Source: Sphingopyxis sp. UBA6723 (GTDB taxonomy: Bacteria > Pseudomonadota > Alphaproteobacteria > Sphingomonadales > Sphingomonadaceae). Taken from it: a stretch of 64,000 bases of DNA. The DNA is taken from positions 257,717 to 321,716 of the forward strand of contig NZ_DKIH01000013.1 in assembly GCF_002454115.1 (NCBI RefSeq), read 5' to 3'. A program made the translations under genes and the position numbers. This document shows, one piece after another, positions 43,732-51,700 of the stretch (the first letter of the stretch is position 1; each line of letters begins with the position of its first letter). Under the pieces are notes generated by a model. It did not search any database. It was not told where the DNA came from and was given only the letters and a program-made list of their open reading frames with translations.

Positions 43732-44204
43732 TCGACCCTGCCGCCCTGCCCTACCGGCCCTGCGCCGGCATTATGCTCGCCAACCGCGATGGCCGCGTCT
43801 TTGTCGGCCAGCGGCTCGATACGTCCAGCGAGGCGTGGCAGATGCCGCAAGGCGGGATCGATCCTGGCGAGGATGCCGAGGAAGCGGCGATTCGCGAGCT
43901 CGGCGAAGAAACTGGCGTCCATGGCGGACTGGTCGAAATCATCGCGCGCAGCCGCGAGGAGTATTTCTATGACCTGCCCAATCAATTGATCGGCAAGATG
44001 TGGGGCGGAAAATATCGGGGCCAGCGCCAGCACTGGTTCCTGATGCGCTTCATGGGCGAAGACCACGACATCAACATCCACACCAAGCACCAGGAATTTC
44101 GCGCTTGGAAGTGGGCCGAACTGAACGAAATCGAAAAGCTGATCGTCCCGTTCAAGCGTGTCCTTTATCGCAGCTTGGTTGAGGAATTCGGCCCGCTGGT
44201 CTGA
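43728..44204 (+). CDS. rppH: RNA pyrophosphohydrolase
   Basis: A 158-residue Nudix hydrolase that removes pyrophosphate from 5'-triphosphate RNA, beginning mRNA decay, or hydrolyses dinucleoside polyphosphates. The Nudix box GGIDPGEDAEEAAIRELGEETG is complete and the segment YRPCAGIMLANRDGRVFVGQR is typical of RppH/NudH. Starts with ATG in a four-base overlap with the upstream esterase. Its last 40 bases overlap the 3' end of a convergent uracil-DNA glycosylase gene. Confidence 0.95.
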   Translation: MIDPAALPYRPCAGIMLANRDGRVFVGQRLDTSSEAWQMPQGGIDPGEDAEEAAIRELGEETGVHGGLVEIIARSREEYFYDLPNQLIGKMWGGKYRGQRQHWFLMRFMGEDHDINIHTKHQEFRAWKWAELNEIEKLIVPFKRVLYRSLVEEFGPLV

Positions 44205-44854
44205 TCGCGTAGCGCCAGCGCCGTGCGAAAGACGTCGGCGAACATCTCGGGGGTCAGTCGCCCGGTGTTCGTGTTGTACCGCGAACAATGATAGCTATCG
44301 ACCAGGCGCTGCCGATCCCCGAGCCGATGAATGGCGCCATGACCGAAAGAATGCGCCGCCAGCCGTACTCCAGCCGCTCTCAGCACGGCATCATGTGCGA
44401 TACGCCCCAGCGCGATGATAACGCGCACATGGCTCAAGGCGGCCAGTTGCTTCTCGAAAAACGGTCGGCAATTCGCAATCTCTGCAGGCGTCGGCTTGTT
44501 CTGCGGCGGCAGGCATTTGACGCTGTTGACGATGATCGCACCATCCAGCCTGAGCCCATCGTCGATCCGGCCATCATATTGTCCTTTGCTCAGCCCGAAT
44601 GCAGCCAGCGTGGCGAACAGCAGGTCGCCCGCATAGTCGCCGGTGAATGGCCGCCCCGTCCGGTTGGCGCCATGTTTGCCCGGCGCCAGCCCCGCAAAGG
44701 CGAGCCAGGCGTCGGGATCGCCGAATGTATAAACCGGCGCGTTCCACCAATCGGGATGCTCGGCCTGACACGCTCGCCGAAAGGCGACGAGCCGCGGGCA
44801 GCGCGCACAATCGCGCGGCGGCTCGGTTCCGGGCAATGGGCTGTCAATTTCCAC
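44165..44854 (-). CDS. Uracil-DNA glycosylase, family 5 (UdgB)
   Basis: A 229-residue uracil-DNA glycosylase of the family 4/5 type that removes uracil or hypoxanthine from DNA. FAGLAPGKHGANRTGRPFTGD is the family 5 motif (GLAP-x-HGANR), VNSVKCLPPQNKPTPAEIANC lies in the iron-sulfur region, and ALGRIAHDAVL follows; the cysteines near the N-terminus (DCARCPRL) and in VKC and NC are the expected 4Fe-4S ligands. I use the GTG giving VEIDSPLPG, 23 bases from the divergent folK start; an ATG 12 codons earlier would overlap folK. The last 13 codons overlap rppH on the other strand. Confidence 0.9.
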   Translation of the reverse strand: MEIDSPLPGTEPPRDCARCPRLVAFRRACQAEHPDWWNAPVYTFGDPDAWLAFAGLAPGKHGANRTGRPFTGDYAGDLLFATLAAFGLSKGQYDGRIDDGLRLDGAIIVNSVKCLPPQNKPTPAEIANCRPFFEKQLAALSHVRVIIALGRIAHDAVLRAAGVRLAAHSFGHGAIHRLGDRQRLVDSYHCSRYNTNTGRLTPEMFADVFRTALALRDQTSGPNSSTKLR

Positions 44855-44877
44855 GCATCTGCGATAGGCGCGGGACC

Positions 44878-45399
44878 ATGAGCAACGCAATGCCGCTTCC
44901 GCTTTACGCCATCGGGCTCGGGTCGAACCGGCGCCACGCGTGCTACGGCGATCCGCGCGCGGTTCTGCTCGCAGCGCTCGCGGCGTTGGAGAGTGACGAC
45001 ATCGAGGCCGTCGATTCCAGCCCGATCATTGCCAGCGACCCGGTCGGTCCCTCGCGCCGCCGCTATGCCAACGCGGTCGCCTTGGTCGCATCGACGCTGA
45101 GCCCGCCCGAAATGCTCGCAAGACTGCACGCGATCGAAGCCACCTTTGGCCGCCGCACCGGACAGCGCTGGAGCGCGCGGACGCTCGACCTCGACATTCT
45201 CCTCTGGTCGGGCGGCATCTGGTCCGACAGCACGCTCACCATCCCTCACCCCGCGATCGAACAGCGCGCCTTTGTCCTCGGCCCGCTGCGCGCGATCGTT
45301 CCCGAATGGCAGCACCCGCTCCACGGTCGGAGCGTCCGCCAACTCGCCGCGCGCCTCGCACGTCCAAAGCCGGTTGACCGGGGCGCAGCGGCGCACTAG
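44878..45399 (+). CDS. folK: 2-amino-4-hydroxy-6-hydroxymethyldihydropteridine diphosphokinase
   Basis: A 173-residue HPPK transferring pyrophosphate from ATP to the pterin precursor of folate. The start is YAIGLGSNRRHACYGDPRAVL, and the signature RTLDLDILLW plus PHPAIEQRAFVLGPL are complete, giving the metal-binding aspartates. The MSNAMPLP start is chosen by family match; no strong ribosome-binding site. FolP or FolB are not adjacent. It is followed by tRNA-Lys after 42 bases. Confidence 0.95.
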   Translation: MSNAMPLPLYAIGLGSNRRHACYGDPRAVLLAALAALESDDIEAVDSSPIIASDPVGPSRRRYANAVALVASTLSPPEMLARLHAIEATFGRRTGQRWSARTLDLDILLWSGGIWSDSTLTIPHPAIEQRAFVLGPLRAIVPEWQHPLHGRSVRQLAARLARPKPVDRGAAAH

Positions 45400-45441
45400 G
45401 GCGACGGCTCACTTCGCACGCCGCCTTTGCAGCGCCGCGAT

Positions 45442-45517
45442 GGGCCCTTAGCTCAGTCGGTAGAGCAACTGACTTTTAATCAGTAGGTCGCTGGTTCGAA
45501 CCCAGCAGGGCTCACCA
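45442..45517 (+). tRNA. tRNA-Lys, anticodon TTT
   Basis: A 76-base cloverleaf with encoded CCA. The acceptor stem GGGCCCT pairs with AGGGCTC including a G2:U71 wobble, the D arm GCTC/GAGC and the anticodon stem ACTGA/TCAGT are perfect, and the loop CTTTTAA gives anticodon TTT for lysine. The T loop TTCGAAC is standard. No integrase or attachment-site duplication is seen nearby, although tRNA genes often serve as integration sites. Confidence 0.97.
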
Positions 45518-45643
45518 TATTTGATGGTTTGCAACGATAGACCGGCGCGCGTGGCGCCGCTGGTCATCTGCACGCGTCGATATTCGTGCGTCCATTACCT
45601 CCGAATTTACCGATTGGCTTGATAAGAGAGCCTTCGGCAGCGC

Positions 45644-46690
45644 ATGGCTCTTCTGCGCAATTCGGTGTTTCGGCGGGAATCAAAGTTGACAACACTCATT
45701 ACTGGCGCCGCTGGCTTTATCGGGATGCATGTGGCAACGACACTGCTGGGCCGTGGCGAGCGTGTCGTCGGCATCGACAATTTCACCCCCTATTATTCAC
45801 TCGCGCTCAAACGCGCGCGCGTGGCGCATCTGGCGGAGCGCCATAGCGAACGGTTTACATTTCTGGACGTCGATTTCGGCGATGCGGCCGCACTCGACGC
45901 GGCGCTTGCCGATGCCAAGATCGATCGGATCGTGCATCTCGGGGCGCAGCCGGGGGTGCGTTATTCGCTCGAAAACCCAGCAGCTTACATCCATTCGAAC
46001 ATCTCGGGGCATGTGAATATACTTGAGCTCGCGCGTCATCGCAGCGTTGCGCACCTCGTCTATGCGTCTTCGTCGTCGGTCTATGGGATGCGGGCCGATA
46101 CGCCGTTTCGGGTCGCGGACCGCGCCGATACACCGATCTCGCTCTACGCCGCAACGAAACGCGCCGATGAGTTGATGAGCGAGACCTATGCGCATCTCTT
46201 TCGCATACCGCAGACCGGTCTGCGCTTTTTCACGGTCTATGGCCCCTGGGGTCGCCCCGACATGGCGGTCTGGAAGTTCACCGAGGCGGTCCTGCAAGGC
46301 CGTCCGATCGACGTATACAATCACGGTGACATGCTGCGCGACTTCACCTTTATCGATGACATCGTCAACGGCGTGGTGCTGGCGCTCGATCAACCGCCAG
46401 AAGATGACAAGCGCGAGAAACCAGGCGGCTTCACCACGCCACATCGATTGTACAACATCGGCAACAACCGCCCTGAGCAGCTGACCGACTTGATTCGCGC
46501 AATCGAGGCCGCGTGCGATCGCAAAGCCGAGATCAACCTGCTGCCAATGCAGGACGGCGACGTGTATCAGACCTTCGCCGATATCGACGATATCAGCCGC
46601 GACCTCGGCTTCGCGCCGACGACACCGATGGCGGTCGGTATTCCCGCATTTGTCGATTGGTATCGCCAGGATTGGCAGAAGCGCCAGTAG
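45644..46690 (+). CDS. UDP-glucuronate 4-epimerase-like SDR
   Basis: A 348-residue extended SDR epimerase of the UDP-glucuronate 4-epimerase (CapI/GalE-like) group, which would convert UDP-glucuronate to UDP-galacturonate. The NAD motif TLITGAAGFIGMHVA, the acceptor loop IDNFTPYYSLALKRARV and the active site SSVYGMRADTP with YAATKRADELM are seen, with catalytic Tyr and Lys. The start is uncertain: ATG at 45644, or a TTG at 45686 giving a 334-residue product nearer family length. It follows tRNA-Lys by 126 bases and precedes galE by 63 bases. Confidence 0.9.
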   Translation: MALLRNSVFRRESKLTTLITGAAGFIGMHVATTLLGRGERVVGIDNFTPYYSLALKRARVAHLAERHSERFTFLDVDFGDAAALDAALADAKIDRIVHLGAQPGVRYSLENPAAYIHSNISGHVNILELARHRSVAHLVYASSSSVYGMRADTPFRVADRADTPISLYAATKRADELMSETYAHLFRIPQTGLRFFTVYGPWGRPDMAVWKFTEAVLQGRPIDVYNHGDMLRDFTFIDDIVNGVVLALDQPPEDDKREKPGGFTTPHRLYNIGNNRPEQLTDLIRAIEAACDRKAEINLLPMQDGDVYQTFADIDDISRDLGFAPTTPMAVGIPAFVDWYRQDWQKRQ

Positions 46691-46753
46691 GATCATGGTG
46701 CAAGGCGCGCTATCCCATCGCGTCCGAAGATTCGTTCAAAGGCAAGGCACTTC

Positions 46754-47770
46754 ATGAAAATCCTATTGACCGGCGGCACGGGATATATCGGCAGCCACGT
46801 TGCAGCGGCGTTGATAGCGTCGGGCCATCTGGTCGTCTGTTTCGACAACCTCGCCAACAGCGATGCTGCGGTGATCGACCGGCTTGAGGCAATTACGGGG
46901 ACCGCCATTCCGCTGATCGTCGGTGACATTCGCGATGGCGATGCTCTGCGCAACGCCCTTATTGCCCATAACATCGAAGCCGTCATCCATTTCGCAGGCC
47001 TGAAAGCCGTCGGCGAATCGGTCGCCGAGCCGATCAAATATTACGACAATAATGTCCGCGGCACGCTGTCGCTCGTGCAGGCGATGACCGATTGCAGGGT
47101 CAAAACGCTCGTCTTTTCGTCCAGCGCAACGGTCTATGGCCAGCCGCGTTATCTGCCGCTCGACGAAAATCACCCGACGTCGGCCACCAATCCCTATGGC
47201 CGCACCAAGCTGATGATCGAGGAAATGCTGACCGATATCGCGGCTTCCGATCCCCAATGGCGCATCGCGACGCTGCGCTATTTCAATCCAGTCGGCGCGC
47301 ATGACAGCGGCCTGATTGGCGAGAATCCGACGGGCATTCCGAACAATCTGATGCCCTTCATCAGCCGCGTTGCTGCCGGTCGGCTCGCTGAGCTGTCGGT
47401 CTTCGGCAACGACTATGACACCCCCGACGGCACTGGCGTGCGCGACTATATTCATGTCGTCGATCTCGCCGACGGCCACGTCGCAGCGCTCAACACGATC
47501 GCTGACACCGAGCCCGGCCTGTCGACCTGGAACCTCGGCACCGGACAAGGCTATTCGGTCCTTGATATGGTTCAGGCGTTCGAACGCGTGAACGGCGTCA
47601 GCATCCCCTATCGCATCGCGCCACGCCGTGACGGCGATGTGGCGAGCTGCTACGCAAGCCCCGAACGCGCCGCGCAGGAACTGGGCTGGACTGCGCAGCG
47701 CGATCTCGAAGCTATGTGTGCGTCGAGCTGGAGCTTCGAACGCACGCTGGCAATGCGCAATTCGGGCTAG
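46754..47770 (+). CDS. galE: UDP-glucose 4-epimerase
   Basis: A 338-residue SDR that interconverts UDP-glucose and UDP-galactose. The NAD site is LLTGGTGYIGSHVAA and the active site contains SSSATVYGQP with YGRTKLMIEEML. GIPNNLMPFISRVAAG and the VRDYIHVVDLADGH segment are classic GalE. It probably supplies UDP-galactose for surface glycan synthesis with Ugd and the neighbouring epimerase. Start is MKILLTGGTG. Ends four bases into the convergent exporter gene's stop codon. Confidence 0.94.
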   Translation: MKILLTGGTGYIGSHVAAALIASGHLVVCFDNLANSDAAVIDRLEAITGTAIPLIVGDIRDGDALRNALIAHNIEAVIHFAGLKAVGESVAEPIKYYDNNVRGTLSLVQAMTDCRVKTLVFSSSATVYGQPRYLPLDENHPTSATNPYGRTKLMIEEMLTDIAASDPQWRIATLRYFNPVGAHDSGLIGENPTGIPNNLMPFISRVAAGRLAELSVFGNDYDTPDGTGVRDYIHVVDLADGHVAALNTIADTEPGLSTWNLGTGQGYSVLDMVQAFERVNGVSIPYRIAPRRDGDVASCYASPERAAQELGWTAQRDLEAMCASSWSFERTLAMRNSG

Positions 47771-48339
47771 CCGAACCAGCCCGCGGTCTGGACGAGTACC
47801 CACAGGCCGATCAACAGGAAGAGCGCCGCCGCGATCATCCGCACCATTGCGAGATCGACGCGCTTGAGCAGTTCATGCCCCAGGAAGATCGCTGGCACGT
47901 TTGCGATCATCATGCCCAGTGTCGTGCCGGCGGTGACCGCGACGACATCATGATATTGCGCGCCGAGCGCAATCGTCGCGATTTGCGTCTTGTCGCCCAT
48001 TTCGACGAGAAAGAAGGCGACCAGCGTCGTCAGGAAGGCGCCGAAGCGCGGCTTCGGCGCATCCTCGTCATCGAATTTATCAGGGATCAGTGTCCACGCC
48101 GCCATCGCGATAAACGACAGGCCGATCGCGTAGCGGAAGATATCGCTATCGAGGAAGCTCGCCGCTGACGCGCCCAGCAGCGCCGCGAGGGCATGGTTGG
48201 CGAGCGTCGCGACCAGGATGCCGAGGATAATCGGCAGCGGGCGATTGAACCGCGTCGCGAGCAATATCGCGAGCAATTGCGTCTTGTCGCCGATTTCGGC
48301 GAGCGCGACGACCGCGGTCGAGGTGAGCATGGCTTCCAT
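47767..48339 (-). CDS. TMEM165/UPF0016-family Mn2+/Ca2+ exporter
   Basis: A 190-residue inner-membrane transporter of the UPF0016/GDT1 family, probably exporting manganese. Each half has a copy of the hallmark E-x-G-D-K-T motif: ALAEIGDKTQL near residue 14 and FLVEMGDKTQI near residue 115. Six to seven helices are visible. The start, MEAMLTSTAVV, lies next to a T-run and a strong terminator-like hairpin, with GGAG seven bases upstream as the ribosome-binding site. The gene lies behind a yybP-ykoY riboswitch, which fits control by manganese. Confidence 0.92.
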   Translation of the reverse strand: MEAMLTSTAVVALAEIGDKTQLLAILLATRFNRPLPIILGILVATLANHALAALLGASAASFLDSDIFRYAIGLSFIAMAAWTLIPDKFDDEDAPKPRFGAFLTTLVAFFLVEMGDKTQIATIALGAQYHDVVAVTAGTTLGMMIANVPAIFLGHELLKRVDLAMVRMIAAALFLLIGLWVLVQTAGWFG

Positions 48340-48340
48340 G

Positions 48341-48404
48341 AAAAAACTCCGGGGCCGAGCGGCTTCGCGAATCCAACGGACATCGAACCCGCCGCCCGGC
48401 CCGG
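48341..48404 (-). terminator. Riboswitch expression platform: intrinsic-type hairpin
   Basis: In the transcript, CCGGGCCGGGCGGC (coordinates 48404-48391) pairs with GCCGCTCGGCCCCGG (48363-48349) over about 14 base pairs with one bulge, across a loop of about 27 bases, directly followed by AGTTTTTT. This is a classical intrinsic terminator shape. The 3' arm also contains the GGAG used as ribosome-binding site of the exporter gene, so the hairpin may block both transcription and translation when the aptamer is unbound. Confidence 0.7.
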
Positions 48405-48418
48405 ACGAAGGTCGATGC

Positions 48419-48526
48419 CATTGGTCTCGCCCAAGCAGTTTCCCGCTTCCACCGCACCACGGCCTCTCGGCCGAGTATGTTGACACGGTGGCCCGTCCGA
48501 TCGGACGGCTGGCTACTCCCCAGATG
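48419..48526 (-). ncRNA. yybP-ykoY manganese riboswitch
   Basis: A 108-base RNA element upstream of the exporter gene. The conserved landmarks of this class are present in order: GGGGAGTAGCC near the 5' end, GTCAACATACTCGGCC in the middle, and ACTGCTTGGGCGAGACC near the 3' end. The outer helix P1 can form from CAT-C-TGG (48526-48520) and CCAATG (48424-48419) with one bulged C. Members bind Mn2+ at the junction of two helical legs and switch on exporter genes. The element overlaps the last 14 bases of the upstream lipoprotein gene. Family call from memory of the consensus; not searched. Confidence 0.88.
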
Positions 48527-48734
48527 ACGCGCGCGGGTTAGACCGCTTGTCGGCGCGAGGCAAGTCCCGCGATGCTGTCGCCGCGGCTTCTTCCGATTCG
48601 GCGATATCGGCATCCATCGCCTTGGCGCGCGCTTCAATCTCCTCGGCCGCCTTGTCGTAGCGCGCCTCGAAATCGGGTTCGTCCTTGCACCCCGCCAGCA
48701 AGAGCAACGGCAGCAGGATCAGCGCGCCGCGCAT
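48513..48734 (-). CDS. Small lipoprotein downstream of tamB
   Basis: A 73-residue protein with signal peptide MRGALILLPLLLLAGCKDEPD and lipobox LLAGC, so a small lipoprotein. The mature part is acidic-basic and rich in Ala/Glu (EIEARAKAMDADIAESEEAAATA), likely a helix that can form a coiled coil. It begins one base inside the tamB stop (TGATG), so it is coupled to tamB. Its 3' end runs into the riboswitch. No family known; a role with TamAB in envelope assembly is guessed from position. Confidence 0.82.
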   Translation of the reverse strand: MRGALILLPLLLLAGCKDEPDFEARYDKAAEEIEARAKAMDADIAESEEAAATASRDLPRADKRSNPRASSGE

Positions 48735-51700
48735 CAATAATCCTTGCGGTAGCGGATGCTGAGGTTCGACTGACCCGAACCGCCCGCCTGACTCAGCAGC
48801 GACAGCGCGCGGGTCAGGCTGATCTCGAGCTGCGTTGCGGTGTAACCGCGCGCGTCGGTGATGACCTCCAGATAGATATCCTTGGTGATATATTGCCCGG
48901 CGGCGAGCGCGGTACCGCGCCCGACCGTGTCGTCGGGACCGAGCACCCGCAGTCGGTCGATGCCGGTCGCCGACTGCAGCGCGCCAAGCGGGCTCAATCC
49001 CCCGCCCCCACTGCTCAGCGTATTGAGTGACGAAGCGAGCTGCACGGCTTGCAATGGCGACAGCGTCGTGATCGAATCGCCGAACAGGATACGCGAGACG
49101 ATCTCGTCCTGCGGCAGGCCCGGAACGCTGGAGAACGCAATCTGCGGGTTGCTCGCACGGCCCGACACCGCGACGTTCACCGTCACCGTCTCGATCGTAT
49201 CGCTCGCGAGCAGGCGGATCGCCGGATCGTAGGCGTCGCCGGTCGGGAAGGTCACGCGGCCTTCCTGTAATTCGAATGAGCGTCCGGCAAACCCCAGCGT
49301 CCCGCGCACCAGCTCGATTTCACCCGTCACGCGCGGCGCCAGCGTTGTCCCGCGCAGGACGATATCGGCCATCCATTCCGATTCGAGCCCCATGCCGCTA
49401 ACGTAGATTTCATCCGACGCCTTCAGCGCGATATCGAGCCGGATCAGGTCGAACAGGCTGCCGCCGACCGCTGCCAGTCCGTCGCCGCTGATCCGCGGGC
49501 GCCCCGCCGCGGGTTTGCGCCTGATGCCGGTCAGCACCGGCACCTGCGCCGCGCCCTCGCGCACGATACGATAGCGCGTTTCAGGAAGGCGCAGGCTGCC
49601 CGACAGCAGCGCCGCCTGCCCCGCGACCTTTTCGAGCACCAGATTGCCCGTCGCGCGCGCCGCGATATTCTCGCTGCGTGCGAGCCGCGCATTGTCGAGC
49701 GTCATCGCGATATTCATCGGGTAGCCATCTGCCTGCGCCAGGCTGATATAGCCCTTCGCTTCGACCTTGCCGTCGCCAGCCGTCGCGGTCAGCTGATCGA
49801 TCTCCAGCCGGTTTCCGTCAAAGCGACCGGCTACGACCATGTTGGTCAGGCGCGTGCCATAGGTCTGGTTTTCATAAACCATATCCTTGCCGCGCACGAC
49901 ACCCGACAGGCAAGGGTCGGCGACGCTGCAACTGAAATCGGCGGCAACCGCGATCGGCCCTGACACACCTTGGTCGGCGGGCCCGAAGAAGGAATAAAGC
50001 GTGTCCGATGGGCCATTATAGCGGATGCCGCCGCCCAATGGCGCCGCGCGCAGGCGCGTCGTCCAATCGCCTGCGCCGGGACCGAGGGGCCGCAGCGACG
50101 CCTGCATCCGTCCGATCACGCTGCCGCGCTTGCGCATCACCGCGCGCGCTTCGCCGCCGTCACTGAGCAACTTGCCGGCGAAATTGACATCGACCGGCTG
50201 GCTGACCGACGCCGCGGTCGTCCGGGTAAAGCCGGTGATCGTCAGCCGCGCATCGGCGCGCGGGAAGCTTTCCGAACTCGCCTGCTCGAAATCGAGGCTG
50301 CCCGTCGCGCGCCCGCCAAGCCCCATGTCGGGATAGACGGCGTTGAGGATCGCCATGTTGACGCGCTCGAGCCGACTCTGGATCATGATACCGTCGCCGA
50401 ACCGCCCGGCTACCCGCGCGCTGCTGCCGCGTCCCAAATTGACCGTCGTCGGCAGCAGTTCATAGCTATCCGAACCGGGGATGATCCGCGCGGGTGATGT
50501 GGTGCGGAAGTTGATCCCCGTCGCGCGGCCCTGCACCGACGCGCGCCACAGCTCGGGGGTCAGATCGGCGTTGGCGGCGATGCGGAACGGCACCCCGCTG
50601 GTGCCCTCGACCAGCGCCTGCGCCTTGCCGCGCCCGTTGCGGTAATCGATCTTCACCCGTCCGACCGCGATATCGTACTCGCGGATGCGCGTCTGCGCGA
50701 TCTGGATATCGGCGACGACATGCGGGGTGTCATACAGCGTCACATCGGCATCGACGATCGCCGATCCGACCGCCAGCTTGGCGGGCCCAGGCAGCACGAC
50801 ATCATTGGCCCGGACATTGATCGCCGCCGCCTGATACTGGCCCGCAGCGCTCAACCGGACGAGGCCGCCCAGTCCCTGCCCTGATGCGTTGAGCTGTCCA
50901 ACGAACGGCCCCGCTCTGCTTTGTACCAAGCGCCCGTTAAATCCGATGCCCGACAAATCACCGCGCGCGATATCGATCGTCAACGGACCCGTTGCGGTCA
51001 GCAGCACGACATCGGCGGACAACGGTCCGTAATCGGTGTCGCCCGTCGCGGCGAGGTGATAGCCATTCGGCGCCCCATTGATTTCCGCGACCAGATTGGC
51101 GAGGCCGATGCCAAGCCCAGGACGTTCGGCGGTCAGCGTCGCGCGCGGATCGCTGATTGTCCCCGCCAGCTGGACGCCAAGCGGGCCGTAGTCGGTGGAA
51201 TTGGCGCGCGCGGTCAGTCGCACCTGTCCGTTCGGCGCATAGCTCCCTTGCCCGCCAACGATCCGCAGCAGCGGTGACGTCATCCGCAGATTGGCGAAAC
51301 GGACGATCCCGTCGGTGCCATAGCGGACGTTACTGGTCGCCACCGCATTGCCGCCCAGCAGGTCGCGTACCCCCGAATTGAACAATTGGGTCGATCGTGC
51401 GCGAACACGTCCCGCAATCGCAAAGCCGCCGTTCGGCGCAGTTTCCAGATCGGCGTCGGTATCGATGTCGAAAATGCCGACACTTTCGATGCGATAGTCG
51501 TTGATCCGCCCGTCGATCGCCCCAGTGTAAAAACCCCGGTTCAGGTCAGCGATGACGATTGCCTTGGCATCGATGCGAGGCGACCGCAGCCGCAGATTGT
51601 CGCTGAGGATGCGGCCATTGCTGTAGGCAAGATCGCCGTCGAGCCGTACCTGCACCAGCGTCCCGCCCGCGACCGCGTCGAGGCCGCGGATCCGCGCCGC

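Noticed and set aside
45442..45700. A genomic island integrated at tRNA-Lys.
   Set aside because: No integrase, no duplicated tRNA 3' end is visible, and flanking genes look native in composition.
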